Shown here: in pieces, positions 1 through 8,770 of the stretch
Numbering within the stretch: the first letter of the stretch is position 1
How the letters are laid out: every line of letters starts with the position of its first letter
Notes under the pieces: generated by a model
What the model saw: the letters and a program-made list of their open reading frames with translations, nothing else
The model's database searches: none
What the model was told of the DNA's origin: nothing
Translations under genes and position numbers: made by a program
Source of the DNA: Armatimonadota bacterium
Lineage (GTDB): Bacteria; Armatimonadota; DTGP01; JAKQQT01
Assembly (NCBI GenBank): GCA_036504095.1
Contig: DASXVS010000016.1
Span: 1 to 64,000 of the forward strand
DNA length: 64,000 bases
Reading direction: 5' to 3'

Positions 1-140
1 AGGAACGCAAGAAGGCAGGACTGTTGTCCGCTCCGGCGATAGCGCTGGAAGACAGCAAACCAAAGAACTGACCCACAAGGTCAGACAGGTGGGGAATTTT
101 CACCCGCGCCCAATTGGGGATTTTTCAGGCGCCGTTGACA
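1..140 (+). mobile_element. Right end of an IS21-family insertion sequence (partial)
   Basis: The last 140 bases of an element that begins outside the window. Two near-identical short repeats, GGGGAATTTTCA (about 92-103) and GGGGATTTTTCA (about 116-127), precede a GCCGTTGACA terminus at 131-140. Multiple terminal repeats of this kind ending in TTGACA are characteristic of IS21-type ends. The adjacent minus-strand coding sequence changes from a conserved-looking E2-like protein into IS sequence exactly here, which places the junction near base 140. The family call rests on end structure only; the transposase genes are not visible. Confidence 0.6.
3..71 (+). CDS. C-terminal tail of the insertion-sequence ORF (partial)
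   Basis: An open frame enters from the left edge and encodes 22 residues (beginning ERKKAG and ending SKPKN) before a TGA at 69-71. It lies where the last ORF of an IS21-type element (istB) would end, about 20 bases before the terminal repeats. The tail is too short to assign by homology, so the identity is inferred from position. Confidence 0.35.
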   Translation, partial: ERKKAGLLSAPAIALEDSKPKN

Positions 141-432
141 ATTGCCAGGAGAAGGCGTGCCAGTTGCACTCCAGCATGCGGTGCTGCGCGTTCCAGTTCA
201 GCGTCTTGCCGGATGCGATCTGCTGCGGAAAGAACAGCCTGGCCGCGTAGCCGTGCGCGCCGCTTGGACAGAAGAGCGCGTCGCACCGATCCGGGCTACA
301 CCCGGCGGGAAGGTGGAGTTGCCGCAAGAGCAGGTACCTGACCCCGCCCTCCTCGTGCTGCTCCACCTTCTCGCACAGGTGGCGGAGTTCCTGGATTTCG
401 TTTTCGTTGAAGTCCATTTCCGTTGTTTCCAT
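100..432 (-). pseudogene. E2-like (UBC-fold) partner of a bacterial ubiquitin-like system, 3' end cut off by an IS
   Basis: The reading frame gives 110 residues, but only about the first 97 look native. Residues 6-97 (starting MDFNEN and including GGVRYLLLRQLHLP, DALFCP, ARLFFPQQ and NWHAFSW) resemble from memory the small proteins encoded next to multiubiquitin-type genes and thought to be E2-like. Directly after NWHAFSW the frame enters the IS21-type end and stops within it, so a short C-terminal segment is missing. It starts 2 bases after the upstream Ub-like gene stops, so the two were co-transcribed. In known systems an E1-like ThiF protein and a JAB peptidase usually follow; here that space is taken by the IS. 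E2-like function is an inference from family and neighbour. Confidence 0.45.
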
Positions 433-434
433 CC

Positions 435-713
435 TTAGGCGGAACTGCCGTCGCGGACGTGGCTGACGAAAGCCTCGCCACCCTTGATGGTGACGGCGCC
501 GTCGTCCGGTAGCGGGGTGAGGACGCCGCCGACGACCTGCTCCAGCACGTCGGAGAGGGCAACGCCGCCTCGTCCCTTTATCTCCGCGACCGTCTGGCGG
601 CCGCGATGGATCTCAACCCTCTTCCCGTTGACTGTGATAGAGACCGTCGGGCCGGTCTCGGGATGCGATGCGTCTTTCGCACCGCCGTTCTGCTTTAGTT
701 CGTCCGTGTCCAT
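435..713 (-). CDS. Ubiquitin-like beta-grasp protein (multiubiquitin-type, single domain)
   Basis: A protein of 92 residues. After a polar N-terminal tail of about 22 residues comes one beta-grasp-like unit with TVSITVNGKRVEIHRG, a central TVAEIK helix segment, LTPLPDDGAVTIKGGE and a C-terminal SHVRDGSSA. The pattern matches the repeat unit of bacterial multiubiquitin proteins that sit in operons with E2-, E1- and JAB-like enzymes, though here the unit occurs once. The ATG at 711-713 is preceded by GAGG at normal spacing; a longer in-frame extension upstream is probably not translated. It would act as the protein modifier. The mature C-terminus is Ser-Ala rather than Gly-Gly, so processing or a different end chemistry would be needed. 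The operon is inactivated downstream by an IS. Confidence 0.6.
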   Translation of the reverse strand: MDTDELKQNGGAKDASHPETGPTVSITVNGKRVEIHRGRQTVAEIKGRGGVALSDVLEQVVGGVLTPLPDDGAVTIKGGEAFVSHVRDGSSA

Positions 714-942
714 AGCAACCTCGATTTCTTGGCGGATGATTTGTATGCACGGGTGTCGGCCCCGCCGTCGCCGGACCCGCGATGGACCGGTCCACCCTGT
801 ATCCCCCAAGTGGGTTGACAGGGATCCGACCCGGGTGTATTACAAGTCATACACCGTCTTACATATTGTACAGCAAGTCGGCTGGCGTTGCAAGTGCGAA
901 ATAGTGTATTATTAACGCAACAACCATAGGAAGGAGGACGTC
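714..942. promoter_or_regulatory. Divergent intergenic region between the Ub-like operon and the XRE regulator
   Basis: The 229 bases separate two divergent transcription units. The half next to the regulator (about 838-915) is clearly richer in A and T than its surroundings and contains a TATTAT at 907-912. A strong ribosome-binding site (AAGGAGG, 931-937) precedes the regulator ATG. The XRE protein is the obvious candidate to bind here, but I see no convincing operator palindrome. Confidence 0.4.
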
Positions 943-1323
943 ATGGCCACTCAGATAGACATCCGCGAACTTGCCGCCGCCGTGAAGGCGAAGCGGGGCA
1001 ACCGCGGTCTCCGGGCAGTAGCCGAGGAGATCGGCGAGGTTTCCGCGTCCACGCTCTCGCGAGTAGAGCAGGGGAAGATTCCCGATCTGGACTCATACAT
1101 GCGGATTTGTCATTGGCTCGGGATGCCGGCCGACCACTTTCGGCGCAGGACGGGCGGGGAGGAAGCCCCTGCTCACGCCAGCGAGATGAGCACGAGGGAT
1201 ATGGTCGCCGCACACCTGAAGGCGGATCGTACGCTCGACCCCGATACGTCCGAGGCGCTCATCAAGATGATCAGGTTCGCCTACGAAGCGATGGGAAAGG
1301 GTGAGATCGGCAAAGGAGAGTGA
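943..1323 (+). CDS. XRE-family helix-turn-helix regulator
   Basis: A protein of 126 residues with a Cro/C1-type helix-turn-helix in the N-terminal half (about residues 22-65; LRAVAEEIGEVSASTLSRVE is the helix-turn-helix core, followed by GKIPDLDSYMRICHWLGM). The C-terminal half is a helical tail without a recognisable domain, ending in a short direct repeat GKGEIGKGE. It starts at an ATG behind AAGGAGG. Seven bases after its stop begins an ImmA/IrrE-type metallopeptidase gene, an arrangement known from mobile elements in which the peptidase destroys the repressor to induce the element. It probably represses its own operon and perhaps the divergent Ub-like genes. Confidence 0.8.
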   Translation: MATQIDIRELAAAVKAKRGNRGLRAVAEEIGEVSASTLSRVEQGKIPDLDSYMRICHWLGMPADHFRRRTGGEEAPAHASEMSTRDMVAAHLKADRTLDPDTSEALIKMIRFAYEAMGKGEIGKGE

Positions 1324-1330
1324 CGCAGCG

Positions 1331-1900
1331 ATGAGAAGAGGGTTCAAACAGGATGCTGAGCGCGAAGCGTTGGCCTACCGGAAGACGCTGTCGCTTGCTG
1401 GCCACATGAAACTCCCAGCCGCTGACTTGGCCAAGCACCTTGGCATCCGCATCATTACGCCGCGCGATGTGCCCGGGCTATCAGCGATGGATTTGAGCAG
1501 GCTCCTTGAAGCCGACGAAGGAAGCTGGTCTGGCGTAACGCTGACGCGCGCCGGCTTCTCGATCATCATATGCAACCCGAGCCACAGCCTTCGCCGTCAG
1601 GAGAGCGACATCATGCATGAGCTTGCCCACCTCATTTGCAGGCACGATCCCGCCACGCGCCTGGACCTACGGGACTGTCCGTTCTTCCTGAGGACATACG
1701 ACCAGGCGCAGGAGGATGAGGCGAATTGGCTCGGAGGAGCGCTGCAGGTGCCGCGGGCCGGCCTGGTCTGGGCGATGGTCCGGAAGATGGACAAGCAGGC
1801 GATGGCGCTTCATTTTGGCGCGAGCGAACAGATGGTTGAGTTTCGCTGTCGGATGACGGGCATCCGCAAACAGATCCCCAGAGCGTGCGCGAAGCGTTAG
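1331..1900 (+). CDS. ImmA/IrrE-family zinc metallopeptidase
   Basis: A protein of 189 residues counted from the ATG at 1331, which has AGGAG upstream; an upstream in-frame start at 1301 would overlap the regulator and seems less likely. The zinc-binding motif HELAH lies near residue 96 in the context DIMHELAHLICRH, followed by the acidic segment AQEDEANWLGGALQVPR that is typical of the family and supplies the third ligand. Members cleave cognate XRE repressors in the cytoplasm. The upstream XRE gene is the likely target, which would make the pair a derepression switch. The gene converges on hsdR, with only 9 bases between the two stop codons. Confidence 0.85.
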   Translation: MRRGFKQDAEREALAYRKTLSLAGHMKLPAADLAKHLGIRIITPRDVPGLSAMDLSRLLEADEGSWSGVTLTRAGFSIIICNPSHSLRRQESDIMHELAHLICRHDPATRLDLRDCPFFLRTYDQAQEDEANWLGGALQVPRAGLVWAMVRKMDKQAMALHFGASEQMVEFRCRMTGIRKQIPRACAKR

Positions 1901-1909
1901 GCGGCACTC

Positions 1910-4900
1910 CTAAGCGAGAGCGAAGACCGGCGAGGGCACTGTCGGATACGCGTAATAGACGTGGCGGTACACCGCTTCGACCTTCGCCGCAATCTCGGTC
2001 GGTGCGTACGCTTCCGGCAGGCCGGTGGAATCGCTGTAAAGAAAGTCGTATATCGAGCGCTGGACGGCGTCGCGTGTGGCCTCCTTTTCGCGCCACTGCG
2101 CCACCTTCAGCTTCTCCGTCTTCAGCATCGCCAGCAACTTGACCGCCACGTCCTTGATCCGGCCGATCTCCCTGGCCGAGAGTTCGGGCTTTTTGAGCAA
2201 GTCGTATATGACCAGTGACTCCGGGTCCAGGCCTTCGCGGACGTAGCGCTCTTCCTCCGAATCCAGCTCGCCTATGAACCGGATCAGCGCCTCGAACGTC
2301 TTCTCAATCGTCACCCGGTCCTTTTCCTGGTTGTAACCTTCGACAATCTCCTCGTACCGTGCCTGGAAGTCGGCGTTCAGCGGGTTCTGGCTCAGGAGCC
2401 GGGCGAGGCGCTTTTCGATGACGGCCTTGAGTTCCTGGACGGTTGAGTTCCGCTTCGGACTCTTGACGAACTCCTGGCGCAACCGTTCGAAGTCGATCTT
2501 CGAGATGTCGTAAGGCTTGCTCAAGTCTCCGGAAGTGGAGTCGGTAACAGGCCGGATCGCCTGGTCGACGACGGCGTGGAGATCGCGCATGATGGCGCTG
2601 ATATCGGCTTCCTGGCGATCGTGCTGCAGGCTCTTGTAGATCACGTTGATCGCATCGTAGGCGCCTTTGTGCTCGTTGAGGCCGGGGATCGTGATGCATG
2701 ACTTGAACTTGCTGAACACCTCGCGAGCCATTACCTCGAACTGCTTTCGGGTCTCGTCGGTCTCGTTCGCCGCCTCCTTCGCCGCCAGGATGGCCGCGTT
2801 GCGCCCGAAGCCGGTTCCGGAGGTGATCGCTTCGAGGGACACTCCGCGCTCGGTGAGGAAGCCCCCAACCAAAGTGATGGCCTCGACGAGGCTATCCAAC
2901 AGCTCCTCTTCGGGACGCGTCGGATCGGTCTCGTCCGGACCGATGCCGTCACGACCGGAGTCGCCTTCGCTCACGAATGTCGCCAGGGCGCGCCGGAGGT
3001 TTTTGAGGATGCCGCAGTAGTCGACGATCAGCCCGTTGTTCTTGCCCTCGTTCACGCGGTTGGCGCGGGCGATGGCCTGCATCAATGTGTGCGCCTTCAG
3101 CGGCTTGTCGAGATAGAGCGTGGCCAGCGACGGTACGTCGAATCCGGTGAGCCACATGGCGCAGACAATGGCGATACGGAACGGGTGCGACTCGCGCTTG
3201 AACGCGGCGTCGACCTCAAGGGTGCTTCCGTCGCCGAGCGTGAACCCCTGTTTGATCAGCTTGCGATGGAATTCGATGTTGAGGCCGGCAGCGCGGAACT
3301 TGGCGACCTCGCCCTGCTCTTCGCTGACGATCACCGCCGCGAGCGTCTCCTTCATCCAGGCTACCTGGCGCATACGGAACACGACTTCCTGCTCGTCGCC
3401 GAGGCGCCCAAGTTCAGACTCGAGATCCGCGATCCGTTTCTGCCAGCGAGGGACGATCAGGTCGAAGATCCGCACGCAGGTGACCTTGTCGACGCAGACC
3501 AGCATCGCCTTGCCGCTTTCCCACGCAGTGGAATAGTGCCAGACGAAGTCGTCGGCGACCTGGGCCAGGCGTGCCTCTGACGTGATCACGTGGTAGTCGC
3601 GCTGCAGATCGCTTTCCAGCCGGGCCCGCTGGGCGGCGTCGAGGTCGTACTCGTCGAGCTTCTCGAGGATCTCGGCGATCCTCTCGTTGAGCTCGGTGTG
3701 CGCCAGCCCGAGTCTCTCGCCGCGCGAGTCATAGAACAGGGGGACCGTGGCCCCGTCCTCGACCGCCCGCTGGAAGTCGTACGTCGAGACGTAGTCGCCG
3801 AAGACCTGCCGTGTGATCTCGTCGCTGTTGAACAGCGGGGTGCCGGTGAAGCCCATGTAGCTGGCGGCCGGCAGGGCGTTGCGCATGTTGAGCGCAAGGC
3901 GGCCGTACTGGGTACGGTGTGCCTCGTCGCTGATCACGATCACGTCGCTCCGCTCCGACCACGGCTCTCCTTCTTTGACGTCCCGGTTGAACTTCTGCAC
4001 CAGGGTGAAGACGTGGCTCTTGTGCTCCTTGAGCATGCGCTTGAGGTGGGCGCCCGACGAGGCCCGGAACTGATCGGGTTCCCCGCTCACCACCCCGCAG
4101 CCGGCGAAGGTCTTATAGATTTGGCCGTCGAGGTCGTCCCGATCGGTGACCACGAGGAAGGTGAAGTTGCCGCCGAGTTTGCGGTGGACCTTGCGGGTTA
4201 GGAACACCATGGAGTAGCTCTTACCGCTACCCTGGGTGTGCCAGAAGACGCCCAGCTTGCCCGCCCGGGCCTCCCGCTCCCGGACCGCCTCGACCGCCCG
4301 GTTGACGCCGAGGAACTGGTGGTTCTTGCCGATGATCTTGACGAGCTTGCCGGAGCTGTCGTCGAATAGGATGAAGTTCTCGACGATGTCGAGAAGCGTC
4401 CGCTTGTCGCAGACCCCCTTAAGGAGCGTCTCCATGTCCACGACGCCCGGTTCCCGTTCCTCCAGGCGCTTCCACTCATGGAAGAAGGCGTACCGGCTCC
4501 CCAGCGACCCGAGCTTGCCCTTGTCGCCGTTGCCAATCAGGAGCAGGGCGTTGTGGTGGAAGGCGAGGGGTATCGTGTCGCGATAGTCGGCGAGGTTCTC
4601 GTTGACGGCACGGCGCAGGTCCCGGTGGATCGCCTTGCACTCGACGAAGACAAGCGGCAGGCCGTTCACGAAGCAGACGATGTCGGCGCGCCGGCGGTAG
4701 ATGTCGCCCTGGATCCACAGCTCCCGAACCGCGAGGAAGCGGTTGTTTTCGGGATCGTCGAAGTCGAGTACGGCCAGGCGCTTCTTTTGCACGGCGCCGT
4801 TGGCGTCCTTGAAGGTGACCTGGACGCCGTCCCGGACCAGGGCGTACTTCTCCTGGTTCATCGCCAGGAGCGAGAGGCTGGCGCTGGCCTCGGTCAGCTG

Positions 4901-5125
4901 CCGGATGGCGTCGTGGTAGGCGGCATCGGGAAGTTCGGGATTGAGACTCCGGAGGGCAGCCTCGAGGTCGCGGGTGAGCACCGTTTCGCGCTGGTCCTTG
5001 CGGCCCAGCAGACTGCCGTCGCCGTAGTCTTCCTGGTTGTATGCGAAGACCGAATCCCAGCCCAAGGCATCGCGCAGGTAGTCGGCAGAGGTCTGCTGGA
5101 CCAGGGTGTCTTCGTTGAGGCTCAT
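1910..5125 (-). CDS. hsdR: Type I restriction enzyme R subunit (motor and nuclease)
   Basis: A protein of 1,071 residues, a normal length for HsdR. The N-terminal PD-(D/E)XK nuclease is visible as D148 and E162-C-K164. The SF2 translocase follows with Walker A GSGKS (299-303), DEAH (400-403) and MGFTGTP, and then a long helical C-terminus that docks on the methyltransferase. It pumps DNA past the specificity complex and cuts at a distance when sites are unmethylated. It is the third gene of hsdM-hsdS-hsdR; its ATG overlaps the hsdS stop by 4 bases (ATGA), which indicates coupled translation. No frameshift or missing motif is visible. Confidence 0.96.
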   Translation of the reverse strand: MSLNEDTLVQQTSADYLRDALGWDSVFAYNQEDYGDGSLLGRKDQRETVLTRDLEAALRSLNPELPDAAYHDAIRQLTEASASLSLLAMNQEKYALVRDGVQVTFKDANGAVQKKRLAVLDFDDPENNRFLAVRELWIQGDIYRRRADIVCFVNGLPLVFVECKAIHRDLRRAVNENLADYRDTIPLAFHHNALLLIGNGDKGKLGSLGSRYAFFHEWKRLEEREPGVVDMETLLKGVCDKRTLLDIVENFILFDDSSGKLVKIIGKNHQFLGVNRAVEAVREREARAGKLGVFWHTQGSGKSYSMVFLTRKVHRKLGGNFTFLVVTDRDDLDGQIYKTFAGCGVVSGEPDQFRASSGAHLKRMLKEHKSHVFTLVQKFNRDVKEGEPWSERSDVIVISDEAHRTQYGRLALNMRNALPAASYMGFTGTPLFNSDEITRQVFGDYVSTYDFQRAVEDGATVPLFYDSRGERLGLAHTELNERIAEILEKLDEYDLDAAQRARLESDLQRDYHVITSEARLAQVADDFVWHYSTAWESGKAMLVCVDKVTCVRIFDLIVPRWQKRIADLESELGRLGDEQEVVFRMRQVAWMKETLAAVIVSEEQGEVAKFRAAGLNIEFHRKLIKQGFTLGDGSTLEVDAAFKRESHPFRIAIVCAMWLTGFDVPSLATLYLDKPLKAHTLMQAIARANRVNEGKNNGLIVDYCGILKNLRRALATFVSEGDSGRDGIGPDETDPTRPEEELLDSLVEAITLVGGFLTERGVSLEAITSGTGFGRNAAILAAKEAANETDETRKQFEVMAREVFSKFKSCITIPGLNEHKGAYDAINVIYKSLQHDRQEADISAIMRDLHAVVDQAIRPVTDSTSGDLSKPYDISKIDFERLRQEFVKSPKRNSTVQELKAVIEKRLARLLSQNPLNADFQARYEEIVEGYNQEKDRVTIEKTFEALIRFIGELDSEEERYVREGLDPESLVIYDLLKKPELSAREIGRIKDVAVKLLAMLKTEKLKVAQWREKEATRDAVQRSIYDFLYSDSTGLPEAYAPTEIAAKVEAVYRHVYYAYPTVPSPVFALA

Positions 5126-6348
5126 ACGACGATCTCCCCGTTTATCAGGCGCGGCAGTAGTAGGTCACGGGCAGCGCGAAGCTTCTGGTTCTGCGCATGA
5201 AGTGTCTTTACCTGTTGGAATAGCAGGCGCACCGTTTCCGTGAAGACGCTGAGGATCGTGGCCGAGGGAACGAAGACCGGGTACTTCTGGAAACAGCTCT
5301 CCTGGACACGCTGCCGCCCGGAGGAACCGATCATGCTCTTGATGGCGTTCTCCCGGAAGTCATAGGTTCGCGCAAGCAAGTACACGAATTCCGGAGTCAG
5401 GCGCCTGGATCGAAGCACAATGAACTCGGTCGAACCGCGTGCGACTTCACCGTCTTCCAGGAAAGCAACAAAGGCGGTCTTGCCGTTCTCCAGGCAGGGT
5501 GTGATACGAGCAAAGAGCGTGTCACCGTTCATGAACTTGCTCCCGGATCGTCCATCCCGCCGGGTTGCCTGCTGAATCAACATGCTACCAGGGAGAAGAT
5601 CGGCCATCTCAACCGACCAATGCTCGGCCGCATCTGAGAGTCTTACCGATGGGTTTATTTCGATTGCATTCGGCGTTGGTACTCGTTCCCATCCCTCTGG
5701 TACGCCGTTGGTGATACGGGCATGCTCGTAACCGGGGAAACGGAGCCGAACGAACCACTCCCGGTATAGCAGCCGCGCCGACTCTTCTAGTAGAACGATT
5801 CGCTTCCGATTGTTTTCGATCAGGTCGTCGTAGGCCGAGAGAACGTCCACCGTTGCGGTTTGCACGGAAGGTGCCGGCAAACGTAGGCTGATCCGTCGAA
5901 TAATGTCGTGGTTGAGGGAGGCCATCGTAGCCTTATTCCCAGACTGAGTCAGCATCCACTTTTGGTGAGAGGCAGCCAAGAACCCATAGGAAATGAACCG
6001 GGGGATGACTTCGTCGGTCATAAAGCGGAGGCGAATGCAGTCCGACCCCTGCATCCAATGATCTTGCCCTGCGGTTACGTAGAGGTGTCTATCGACGGCC
6101 CCCTTCCGGCCAAACACGATGTCCTGTGGCACGAGGAGATGTGTTGCCAGCCGCTCCGCTGTTACGCCTGCGACGAATTCGAGCTTTTCTGTCCGCAGGC
6201 CGCCATAGCCGATGTTGCGGACGTTGATGACAGGCGTCCCTTCGCTGGTGTAGGCGCTTGCCTTCAGTTGGGTTCCGAACGGTCCCGTCTGGATGTCAGC
6301 GAGTCCAGCATCTACCAATTCGCCAACGGTAAGCGCTCGCCAGCTCAT
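5122..6348 (-). CDS. hsdS: Type I restriction-modification specificity subunit
   Basis: A protein of 408 residues with two target-recognition domains (about 1-175 and 205-375), each followed by a conserved helical spacer: ENNRKRIVLLEESARLLYRE after the first and QQVKTLHAQNQKLRAARDLL after the second, which ends in LPRLINGE. This two-half layout recognises a bipartite DNA site. It overlaps hsdM by 4 bases at its start and hsdR by 4 bases at its end. Recognition domains of HsdS diverge quickly, so the target sequence cannot be read from the protein. Confidence 0.95.
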   Translation of the reverse strand: MSWRALTVGELVDAGLADIQTGPFGTQLKASAYTSEGTPVINVRNIGYGGLRTEKLEFVAGVTAERLATHLLVPQDIVFGRKGAVDRHLYVTAGQDHWMQGSDCIRLRFMTDEVIPRFISYGFLAASHQKWMLTQSGNKATMASLNHDIIRRISLRLPAPSVQTATVDVLSAYDDLIENNRKRIVLLEESARLLYREWFVRLRFPGYEHARITNGVPEGWERVPTPNAIEINPSVRLSDAAEHWSVEMADLLPGSMLIQQATRRDGRSGSKFMNGDTLFARITPCLENGKTAFVAFLEDGEVARGSTEFIVLRSRRLTPEFVYLLARTYDFRENAIKSMIGSSGRQRVQESCFQKYPVFVPSATILSVFTETVRLLFQQVKTLHAQNQKLRAARDLLLPRLINGEIVV

Positions 6349-8468
6349 ACTCCAAGTTCCTCGATATTCACCTGGATTTGCGCCGCCAGTTCAGCGGCTT
6401 CTTTGTTGAGGTCAGCCAGCTCAACATGAATATCGCGTACCGTCTGCTCGAAATCGAAGTCATCGTCTTCCTCAACTGAGGCGACACCAACATAGCGACC
6501 GGGGGTGAGACTCCAGTCGGCTGCCTCGATCTGAGCCCGGTTTGCGAGCGTAACGAGACCGGGGACGGCCACCAGTTCGGCATCCGGGAAGCGATCCTGC
6601 AACCAAGCGACCTGACGGTAGAAGTAGTTGGTCCGCTTCAACTGCTCAACGGCCGACTTGCGATCCGCATCTAGACGTTTCACGAGTTTCGCGGCACCTC
6701 GACGATCATAAGCCCAACTGATCGTTTCATCTACCGTGAACCCGGAAGCCATGTCGGTAACGCGGGCGGCGAGCTTGTAGATTAGGTCAACTTGCTTCAC
6801 GAGGCCGCGGACCGCCTCGGCGATGGGACTGAAAGCCACCCGAGCCGCGTGTTGGGAATCGTTGGTATCAGGCAACGTAGCTGCATAGTTCCCTCTGTAA
6901 GCGTCAAGGGTTCGAATAAGCTCCTCCTCGTCGGCCTTGTAGAGCGAGACAACCGCGCACAACTCGGCCACGGACCCTGCGATATCCTGCTTCTTGACGC
7001 CTTCGGGGTCGGCGTGCCCATCCACCGCCATCGAGAGGCCGTCGAAGTGTCCAGAGAGATTAGCAAGCGTAGCGTCGAAAGCGGCAAGCTCCGCCGGAAC
7101 GGCCGCGCTCTCGGTACAGATACTTCTAAGGTAATCCTCCACCAGTTCGAGGAACCGCGCTCGCTCCCCGCGGTACAACCACACGATTGCGAGTAGGTTC
7201 TGGAGCTGTTCGGGGCTGAAGTCACAGATCTTACGCGTAACCTGGCGGAAGATGCTCCGCGCGTCCAGCATCAGCACCGCGTCGGTCCGCGTTGAGGATT
7301 TCGCCTTGTCGAAAAACCAGAGCTCGCACGGGACAGACCGCGTGTAGAAGAAGTTCGAACGGATCGAGACCATTATGTCCACGTGGCCGGTCTCCACCAG
7401 GCGCTGCCGCACCTTGGCCTCGTCCCGGCCGGCGCTCGAGGACTGCGAGGACATGACGAATCCGGCCCGCCCCGACTCGTTCATGTAGCTGTAGAAATAC
7501 TGGATCCACAGGTAGTTGGCGTTACTGACCTTACCGCCCTTGTTGACTCCCGGCAGGCCGAACGTGATCCGCGGGTCGTTCTTGACCTTGTCGGCGTCCA
7601 CCTCATCCACATTGAACGGTGGATTGGCCATGACGTAGTCGCAGGCGTGGAGCAGGTTCTGGGGGTCGTTGTAGTAGCTGTTGGCGTCGTTGCCGGAGGT
7701 AATCGTTCCTTCCAGTCCGTGAACGGCCAGGTTCATCTTGGCAAGGTTGGCGGTGGTCTTGTTTTTCTCGTAGCCCCTGAAGGTGAGTTTCTCCGCCGGG
7801 TTTTCGTGGTTTCGCTCCACGATGTGGGCAGACTGCACGAACATGCCGCCCGATCCGCAGGCGGGATCGGCGACGATACCACTTTTCGGCTCCAAGACGT
7901 TGGCGATGAAGCTGACAAGCGAAATTGGCGTGAAGAACTCGCCGCCGTCGTGCGCGCCCTGGTCGGCGAACTGGGTCAGGAAGTACTCGTAGATGCGGCC
8001 GAAGATGTCCCCGTTGGCGCGCTTGAGAGCCTCGGGGTTGAGCGTGCGAAGCAGGTTGCCGAGGATCGCGTAGTCGAGCTCCTGGTACTCCTGTTTGGGC
8101 AGTACGCCCTCGAGACCCTTGTAGTCCTGCTCGATCGACTCCATCGCCGAGACGACAAGATCGGACAGCTTGGCGTTGTCAGCATTGGCGACCAGGTAGT
8201 CGAATTGCGCTTCCGGCCGGAGAAATATGGCGGAACGCTCCGAGAAGTCCTCCTTCGTAAGTGGCCGCGTCACGCCCCCGCGCGAAGGAAGCTTCTTTTC
8301 GATCTCAGGCTTGACGGCCAGGAACCGGCTGTAAGCATGGCGCAGGAAAATGAGCCCCATAACGGGCATGAAGTATTCGTTGCTGGCGAGGTTTGAGTTA
8401 GCCCGGAGTTGGTCGGCCGCGCTCCAAAGCCGCCGCTCAATCGCTTCGATGTTCTCAAGTTGTGTCAT
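6345..8468 (-). CDS. hsdM: Type I restriction-modification N6-adenine methyltransferase subunit
   Basis: A protein of 707 residues from the ATG at 8466-8468. That start fits the family's N-terminus (ENIEAIERRLWSAADQLRAN), although neither it nor an in-frame GTG at 8492 has a strong ribosome-binding site. The HsdM N-terminal helical domain is followed by the SAM-binding motif DPACGSGG (201-208) and the catalytic NPPF (282-285), both diagnostic of N6-adenine methylation. The protein is longer than the 500-odd residues of classical HsdM because of a helical C-terminal extension rich in Ala and Glu, which occurs in one HsdM subfamily. It is the first gene of the operon and divergent from the methyltransferase at 8,771. 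Confidence 0.95.
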   Translation of the reverse strand: MTQLENIEAIERRLWSAADQLRANSNLASNEYFMPVMGLIFLRHAYSRFLAVKPEIEKKLPSRGGVTRPLTKEDFSERSAIFLRPEAQFDYLVANADNAKLSDLVVSAMESIEQDYKGLEGVLPKQEYQELDYAILGNLLRTLNPEALKRANGDIFGRIYEYFLTQFADQGAHDGGEFFTPISLVSFIANVLEPKSGIVADPACGSGGMFVQSAHIVERNHENPAEKLTFRGYEKNKTTANLAKMNLAVHGLEGTITSGNDANSYYNDPQNLLHACDYVMANPPFNVDEVDADKVKNDPRITFGLPGVNKGGKVSNANYLWIQYFYSYMNESGRAGFVMSSQSSSAGRDEAKVRQRLVETGHVDIMVSIRSNFFYTRSVPCELWFFDKAKSSTRTDAVLMLDARSIFRQVTRKICDFSPEQLQNLLAIVWLYRGERARFLELVEDYLRSICTESAAVPAELAAFDATLANLSGHFDGLSMAVDGHADPEGVKKQDIAGSVAELCAVVSLYKADEEELIRTLDAYRGNYAATLPDTNDSQHAARVAFSPIAEAVRGLVKQVDLIYKLAARVTDMASGFTVDETISWAYDRRGAAKLVKRLDADRKSAVEQLKRTNYFYRQVAWLQDRFPDAELVAVPGLVTLANRAQIEAADWSLTPGRYVGVASVEEDDDFDFEQTVRDIHVELADLNKEAAELAAQIQVNIEELGV

Positions 8469-8770
8469 ATGTAGCGCTTGTAACGTCCCCACGCGCCCTT
8501 CGCGTAGTTCTTATCTACTGGCATCTTAGCAGAATCCACGCTCAGCTAACAGATGCGCTTACTGCTGGCGGCGGCGAGAGCGAGGCGAGTTGAGCACACA
8601 GGCGTACACTGTCCATAATGTTTGTAGCCCTCGGTAGTGCGCCTGGGGTTCTCGGAGCTCGCGGGGACATTACCCGCCAGCGAAATCGCATCGGCCTCGG
8701 GACGGGCCATCGTGGTGGCACGGTGTAAAATGGCCCGCGCCCGAAAATCCAGGCGGACAGGAGCGACAGT

